Below, one piece after another: positions 58,401 to 64,000 of a stretch of DNA of 64,000 nucleotides. Within the stretch, counting starts at the first letter, position 1, and every line of letters starts with the position of its first letter. The stretch covers positions 1,038,391 through 1,102,390 of the forward strand of contig VSDK01002018.1 in assembly GCA_009767595.1 (NCBI GenBank), given 5' to 3'. Origin of the DNA: Symbiodinium kawagutii (Eukaryota > Sar > Dinophyceae > Suessiales > Symbiodiniaceae). The notes under the pieces are model-generated. The model saw only the letters and a program-made list of their open reading frames with translations. It was not told the origin of the DNA and did no database searches. A program made the position numbers and the translations under genes.

Positions 58401-61400
58401 CTCGTTGACATCGTCTGGCAAAGCTTTTGCAACCAACATTGGTCGGCGCAAGTTGTAGTGCCTGACTGACGTAGTAGTCACGGTGCGACGGCACGGGCAA
58501 AAAATAAAGATACAATTGCTAAATTCATGGTATGTCATGTCACCAACTGCCAATGCACAGGAGGCCACACAACAAATTGGCTGCTTGTTGACGTTCTTCA
58601 ACACACACAAACACAACTGAGGTAAAGACTTCCATGCACGTAAGATCTCTGGGTCTGATGGCAACAAAGAGGAGAGATTTGGTCTCCCAGAGAGCCCGCC
58701 ATGATTGGTCCTACCACTCCCGGCTCCCTCAGATCTGACAATTTGTTCCTGGTAGCGCTTGCGTGCAGTAGCCACGCTTTTGATTATCTGCTGAGCATCC
58801 TGGCACAACTTGCGCGTCACGCGTCATGGGATTGGCCTAGGGTAATCTAGAAATTGGGTACTTTCACCAGTTCATAAATTGACAGAATCACTGGCCGTCA
58901 CCTGCCTGAAATGACAATCAACATGTGAACAATTTGACTATCGATAACACAATGATGGATACTAACAATACTGTACAATACTTTACTCAATTCTACTTGA
59001 CTACTTGGTTCTATCACCAACTTTAACTGGTAACTTTGAGTGGTCACGCACTATCATTGTGACAAGTGACAATTAATTATGACATACATACTCTGATCAC
59101 TGCTCAAAAAAGTAAAACATACTAAACAAAACATGCCTTGGATGATGTTTGCCCAGCTAACCAAAAAAAAACACCAGATTCTGCACCATGTCCTTCATTC
59201 CACGTCTCAAGCAGCCAATCAAAATCTTGGCAGCAGCCAAAGCTGACTCCAGTTCGGTTTTGGCCTCGTTGATGGAGTCTGGAGTATCGCAAGCTTCTAA
59301 CTTTGCCACATTGATATCAAGGAAAAGCTTCAGGCTTGCAGCGGACTCCTTCAAGTAGGAATCATCGCCCAAGCACGAGGCCAGTTCATATCTGGCTTTG
59401 TCTGGATCTCCCTTGAAATCATCCGCTGTTCTACCATCTTCACGTTTGAAGAGACTAGCATCGATAGCATCAGAACCCACAGAAACCAGCAACAGCAAAT
59501 TCCATCTGTCAATGATGGTGAACATCAATTTCACAGCACTGATTTCATCACCCACATCGTGGATCATCAAATCTGCCTCCTTTACCTTGTCGAGGTGCAA
59601 TTGCGCCGCCTTTTCGTAAATTGTTCCCACTCCATCATCTGCTTGAACTGACCAAGTAGTGAACTTCTTTGCAACATCACCCATCGATGCCTTCACAAAC
59701 TTGATTCCACCCACAATCTTGCTAGCAGCCCTCAGGCGGCAAACGACAACATCAGTTTGACCCTTTTTGGGCTTCTTGTTCGCCTTCTTGGCTGCAGCCT
59801 TCCTGCAAAACAGCATCACCAACTAGCTGCGAATGAAACCCGTGGACCTAGACTGGACTGAACTGGACTGGACTGACTACTAACTACTGACTACTACCAT
59901 CATATCCAATCCAAACCACATAACACCTCCACCCGAAGTCCTTCCCGCTTCCGTCAAAGTCCCATCTGCATCGGTGCCCAGCTCGACGGTGTCCGATGTC
60001 AAGGCGCCCAGGAAATCCAAGCTTGTGGTCTTAGTGCATGACTGACTACATAACAAAAAACAAGATTACGAATCTGATGATGATGAAGAGGTACTGGTTT
60101 GAATGTATGTATGCATGTATGTATGAGTCAGAATCAGAATCTTATGCCGTAATAGGAAAACACGTTTAGGCTTTTAGACCAGGAGGAGAAAAATATCTGT
60201 TCGATCTTACAATGACTCCAGCGAATGGTGTGCGAATACTTGGGGGCAACCTCAATTCAAAAGAGCCAGTGCGAAGCAGAATGTCAGGCTGGAGAAGGAA
60301 AGTTGTATGTTGTAAAATGTTGTTGTAATTGTCCCCAGAATAAATGTCAAATGATACAGAACGATCACTAAGGCATGCCCCGAGTGGCCGAAAAGAATTG
60401 ATCCTCTGCTTGCATGGACAGAAAGTTCAAAATCGAGCCGTTGGAGCGTTCAATGGCCTTGTGATTAGGGTTGGCCTTGGTGGTGACAACGGCCGACTGA
60501 CGCTTTTGAGCTGCAATCTGCTCCTTCCTGATGCCATGCGCCACATCGATGTACATGCACTCGGTGTCCTCATAGTGCCCCGTTCTTCTGTTGAGGATCT
60601 TCATTGTGCATTTCTCAATGCTCGGATCCAGAAGGTCACGGTGCCAAGCGATACGGCACTCAGCTTCGGTAAGCCGTTCTGATGGTGGTACCTGGCTGGA
60701 AAAGTGCCAAGCATACCAAGGGTAGCTGAAGCACTTAAAATCCTCGCCCATGACCTTTTGCTTGGTGCTCTCTGTAATGTCGCTCTCCACCAAAGTCCTC
60801 ACATTCCTCAATGTTATCAACGTCAATGTCGAGTCCACTCTGGTGAAACTGATAATGAAGTGTGAAAGTGTGAATGCTGAATGGCTAAATGAGATGAGGG
60901 GAGGTGAAGTGAGGTGACAAAGGTAGAGGTGAGCAGTTGAGTCGATAGAAAGTCGAGGTGCTGGTACAGCCATATGGTATGGTTGATCGCAACCAATTGG
61001 CAATTGGTGTGTCTGAGCATCTGGGCATGTCTGAACATGTTTGTGAGGCTGTCATTTTCCAGAATGGCTGACTGACTGACTAAAAGCCTGCCCTGGTCCT
61101 TTGGCCCAATGCCCAAACATAAAACACAAAATGATGAATTATAATTCATGATTTATTGATGATGTTTGAAAACAAATACTAGTTACTAATAAGAAAATAC
61201 TAGTTACTCATCAGTCACATCAGTCATCTACATCAATCTGTCAACTGATCATCAACGAGTGATAAATCATTGTCTAAGGCAACACCACCACCAAGGCACA
61301 ACGGCGGAGCTTTGTGACCTCGTCCGCCACTGTTCTGACCTTTGGTTGTTTCACGGAAGCTCTTGAAGACCTTTCTGTAGAGTTCTGGGTCGTTTAGCTG

Positions 61401-63699
61401 CAGCTTTTTCAAGTATGCAGCGGTAGAGTCCTGAGTGACCACACTGATTACAAGTGGTCACGGTGAGGGGGAGTGGAAATGATGAGCATTGATCACTGGT
61501 CACTCACGGTCATGTCATTGTCAAATTGTCATTGGTCACAACTCATGTTTCTCATTATCCAAACTCCTTTGACCTCCACGGTCTTCTACTTACTACTACT
61601 AAACGCTACTACTACTTTTCCTTCCACAACTGCTACTGCTATTGCTGCTGATGGCACTGCTACTGCACTGCGGAGAAGGCTGTAACGTTGAGAGAATAAT
61701 CTACAACAATGATCCTCTGCCCGTGAACCAGTGGACCAGTGGACTGGTGATAATGAGGATGAGTTGATAAAAAGGTTGGCCCAGTGGCTCCACTGGATCC
61801 GGCGGCTGAGTCGGCGGACCCACCAGATCCGCCAGAACCTTCCACATCATGGGGACCTGCTCCGCTTGTTCTCAAAATCGTACGAAGGTCACAACTGCAC
61901 TTCGGGCAATGTCCCTGATATCGGGTACCTATAGGAGGCGGCTGGCAACAGTCCTTTGGTTACCACCAAACAAATGAAAAACATTGTAGCATCAACATTC
62001 CCTTTCTCGCTCCGCTCCTTTGCTCACTACATGTATCGATCTTTATATTTACATATACTGCAGTGAAAGGATGGGAATGGGTGCACAAATGTTAAGCCTG
62101 AATGAAATCAGCTTTGCCAAGGGACAAGTTTTGGATTTGAAATCATCAGGCGTGTACTGCTCTTGGCAGGCCACACACGTGCAGTGGCCTGTTTTCCGCA
62201 TCAAACGCTCAAAAATCAAAATTGTTTCTGCTGCAGTAAAACAGAATGCCGTGGGACGTGGGACATAAGTATCATTCAAAAAGAATGTTGCAAACTGACC
62301 AGTAGTATTTGTCCCGGTTCTGGGCCTTCACCAACTCCGGGAACAAGCTGACCTTCCATCCCTGTTTGTGGTGAATCTCCAGTCTGCAAAAGGTGTGCTT
62401 CACAGCACTGGCATCGAAAATGCCCCTGATCAGTGCTTGAGATTTGAGCTGTCGCATGCCAAGGCCAATGCCGCATGTCATGCCAGGCCAACGGTCAACA
62501 GCCAAACAAACCACAAATCTAAACCTAAACTAAACCAACCCAGCACCAGTCATAACAAGCCAAACTGAATCAAACCTCCCCAGAAGAATGATAATGCAAT
62601 GTTCCAAGTTTTCCAAGTTCCAGTTCCGCGTCTTTGAGTCGCAGTTTCAAAACAACATCCGAGCCAGTGTCACTGTAAAAGATGTAATGACAGTCAAATG
62701 ATTTATGGTCACCGAATCTGATGCTGACCCTGCAATGCTTTACAAGGCATACCCATGGCATGCCATGCCACTGCTACGAGCTGCTACTACGGAGAAGGAA
62801 ATTCAAATACCTGATAACTGCTTCCGCTCGACAAGCTATTTTTTCCATCAGCATGAACAGTGAAGGAACCTCTGACCTCTGCACGCCACGCCAGCCAGCC
62901 AGCTTGATAGAAAACCATAATAATATCATTCTGAGATTTGATTTGATTGAATAGCCAAATCAATTTCAATGTCAAATCAATTCAACATCCAACAAATTAT
63001 CGTTGCTGATGCAAGGTACCCAGGTTCGGTTCTGCTGGAATCAAAAATAATCAACCTGCATCACTTTGACTCTCCATCTCGGAGTCTGAGTCTGCACGGT
63101 CACGAGGGACCAGGTGAGCTAGGAGAAACGCCATGAAGGCAGTCATACACGGCTGATTGAATGAGTTGCCTGCAAGTCGCCTTTTGGCGCTGGCGCTGAT
63201 GATATCAGGATTGAACGGAGGGAATTTCAACCCCGTAGTTTCAACTGAATCAGGCATCAATGGCAATCCTTGCATCTCCAGAATCTCCTGTTCATGGCTG
63301 TTTACCATAACTGCCCAACACTGTGACAATGACAAATGACAAACAGCACAACTTGACAAACACAAAACAAAAAATACAAAAAACATATCCTGATCATATA
63401 GTTCAATATGTATTTTAAAATTTACATACATGTATACACATGACTTGTTTGCAGCTTACACGCATCATGCATCCAAATTTCCCAGCCACTGTCACGCACA
63501 AAACAACACAACCTGTGAGCATTCTGAATTGGAAATATGTAGGTGAGTATGTGTGTCTGTCCTTCGCAGTAAATGGTCTCTCCTCACGCAGGGCAAACAT
63601 GCAATGCAAAGACGCCAGAAGCACCGGGGCGTAGATTCCGAAGTGCTCCTGCCCAAGGGCATCATTTGGGCACACTGCACACTTTTGGTTATCCACGAT
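55402..63699 (-). CDS. About 20-exon gene: C5 DNA methyltransferase-like C-terminal motif followed by a long unrecognised region
   Basis: Exons: 63699-63513, 63310-63056, 62871-62811, 62729-62576, 62448-62300, about 62227-62118, 61914 to about 61770, about 61430-61319, 60839 to about 60370, 60288-60211, 60041 to about 59927, about 59802-59175, 58799-58618, 58461-58256, 57959-57766, 57417-57184, about 57122-56948, 56697-56604, 56465-55841, 55712-55402 (TGA). The first two read ..FRMLT-V-MVNSHEQEILEMQGLP and RRLAGNSFNQPCMTAFMAFL, resembling motif IX-X of C5 methyltransferases; the catalytic motifs would lie right of the window. The middle is helical (QQIIKSVATARKRYQEQIVR, NEAKTELESALAAAKILIGC). 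The tail is acidic, then Ala/Pro/Ser-rich, with a basic end (KKVVEKRVEKEKKRKSATD). Most junction phases agree. Weak points: the joins at 62.3, 60.37 (an in-frame TAG unless spliced) and 57.15 kb. It could be two adjacent genes. Unlike the rest of the window it has no inverted-repeat elements. Confidence 0.55.
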
Positions 63700-64000
63700 C
63701 TGAAGCTAGAGTGAACCTTTACAGGAATAAACCTTGCAGTAGCAATTTGCTGCGCAGGCAGGATTCACATGTTCACGCTGCGCCGCGCCTCCGCTAGACG
63801 ACTTTGATCAACTTGATCAAACAATGGATGATAACTTGTACCGATCATTTATTGTACTTTATTGTACTTTCTTTCTTTTACTCAGTAGATTTCATTCATT
63901 GGTTCCATGCTACTGTGGCCACTTCCTGCAACTGTCAATGAACAGCTGCGGTTGAGTCACTCACTGAACCCATTTGTATATATGTTATATAATCTGCTAC
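63700..64000 (-). other. Upstream intron of the methyltransferase-like gene, cut by the window edge
   Basis: The acceptor GCTTCAG at 63700 shows that the gene continues to the right. I could not place the next exon with confidence in the last 300 bases. Confidence 0.4.

Noticed and set aside
60750..60854. Alternative frame FHQSGLDIDVDNIEEC.. upstream of the long exon
   Set aside because: It would need an intron of about 20 nt to reach the convincing frame, whereas the other frame runs straight through.

Overview
The window looks like nuclear DNA of a dinoflagellate, most likely a suessialean or Symbiodiniaceae-type species. Four things point that way. Short GC-rich coding islands sit in AT-rich filler. 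Almost every credible coding segment is on the minus strand, which fits a unidirectional gene array. The introns are many and short, with GT and some GC donors. There is also a degenerate match to the dinoflagellate spliced leader just upstream of an intronless secreted-protein gene, and a Ty1/copia pol fragment. No plus-strand gene could be supported. All exon calls were made by eye from reading frame, splice motifs and phase agreement. They are hypotheses without transcript data.

Layout. 0.2-17.8 kb: scattered minus-strand exons of one or more multi-exon genes, with many 100-bp inverted-repeat elements. 18.1-18.5 kb: a MITE carrying telomere-like repeats. 20.4-22.0 kb: an intronless gene for a secreted von Willebrand factor D-like protein. 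22.7-34.2 kb: more minus-strand exons, interrupted at 25.55-27.30 kb by a very young, internally deleted copia element with intact LTRs, target-site duplication and primer-binding site. 34.5-46.4 kb: exons of lysine/glutamate-rich, proline-rich and WW-like proteins, plus a triplicated 48-nt exon inside a 196-bp tandem repeat. 46.4-55 kb: tandem repeats and a few exons. 55.4-63.7 kb: a well-resolved gene of about 20 exons. Its first visible exons resemble the C-terminal end of a C5 cytosine methyltransferase, and its tail is acidic then Ala/Pro-rich. The 5' end lies beyond the right edge.

The most interesting signal is that several families of short inverted-repeat elements (called A, B, C and E here) coincide with introns. 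Their terminal inverted repeats contain a 5' splice donor motif at one end and, for B, C and E, a 3' acceptor at the other. For about a dozen copies the reading phase of the flanking minus-strand exons agrees across the element. The cleanest case, at 53638-53740, is a 103-nt intron that is essentially the whole element. This is what intron-generating transposons (introners) would look like, with at least three unrelated families active at one locus.
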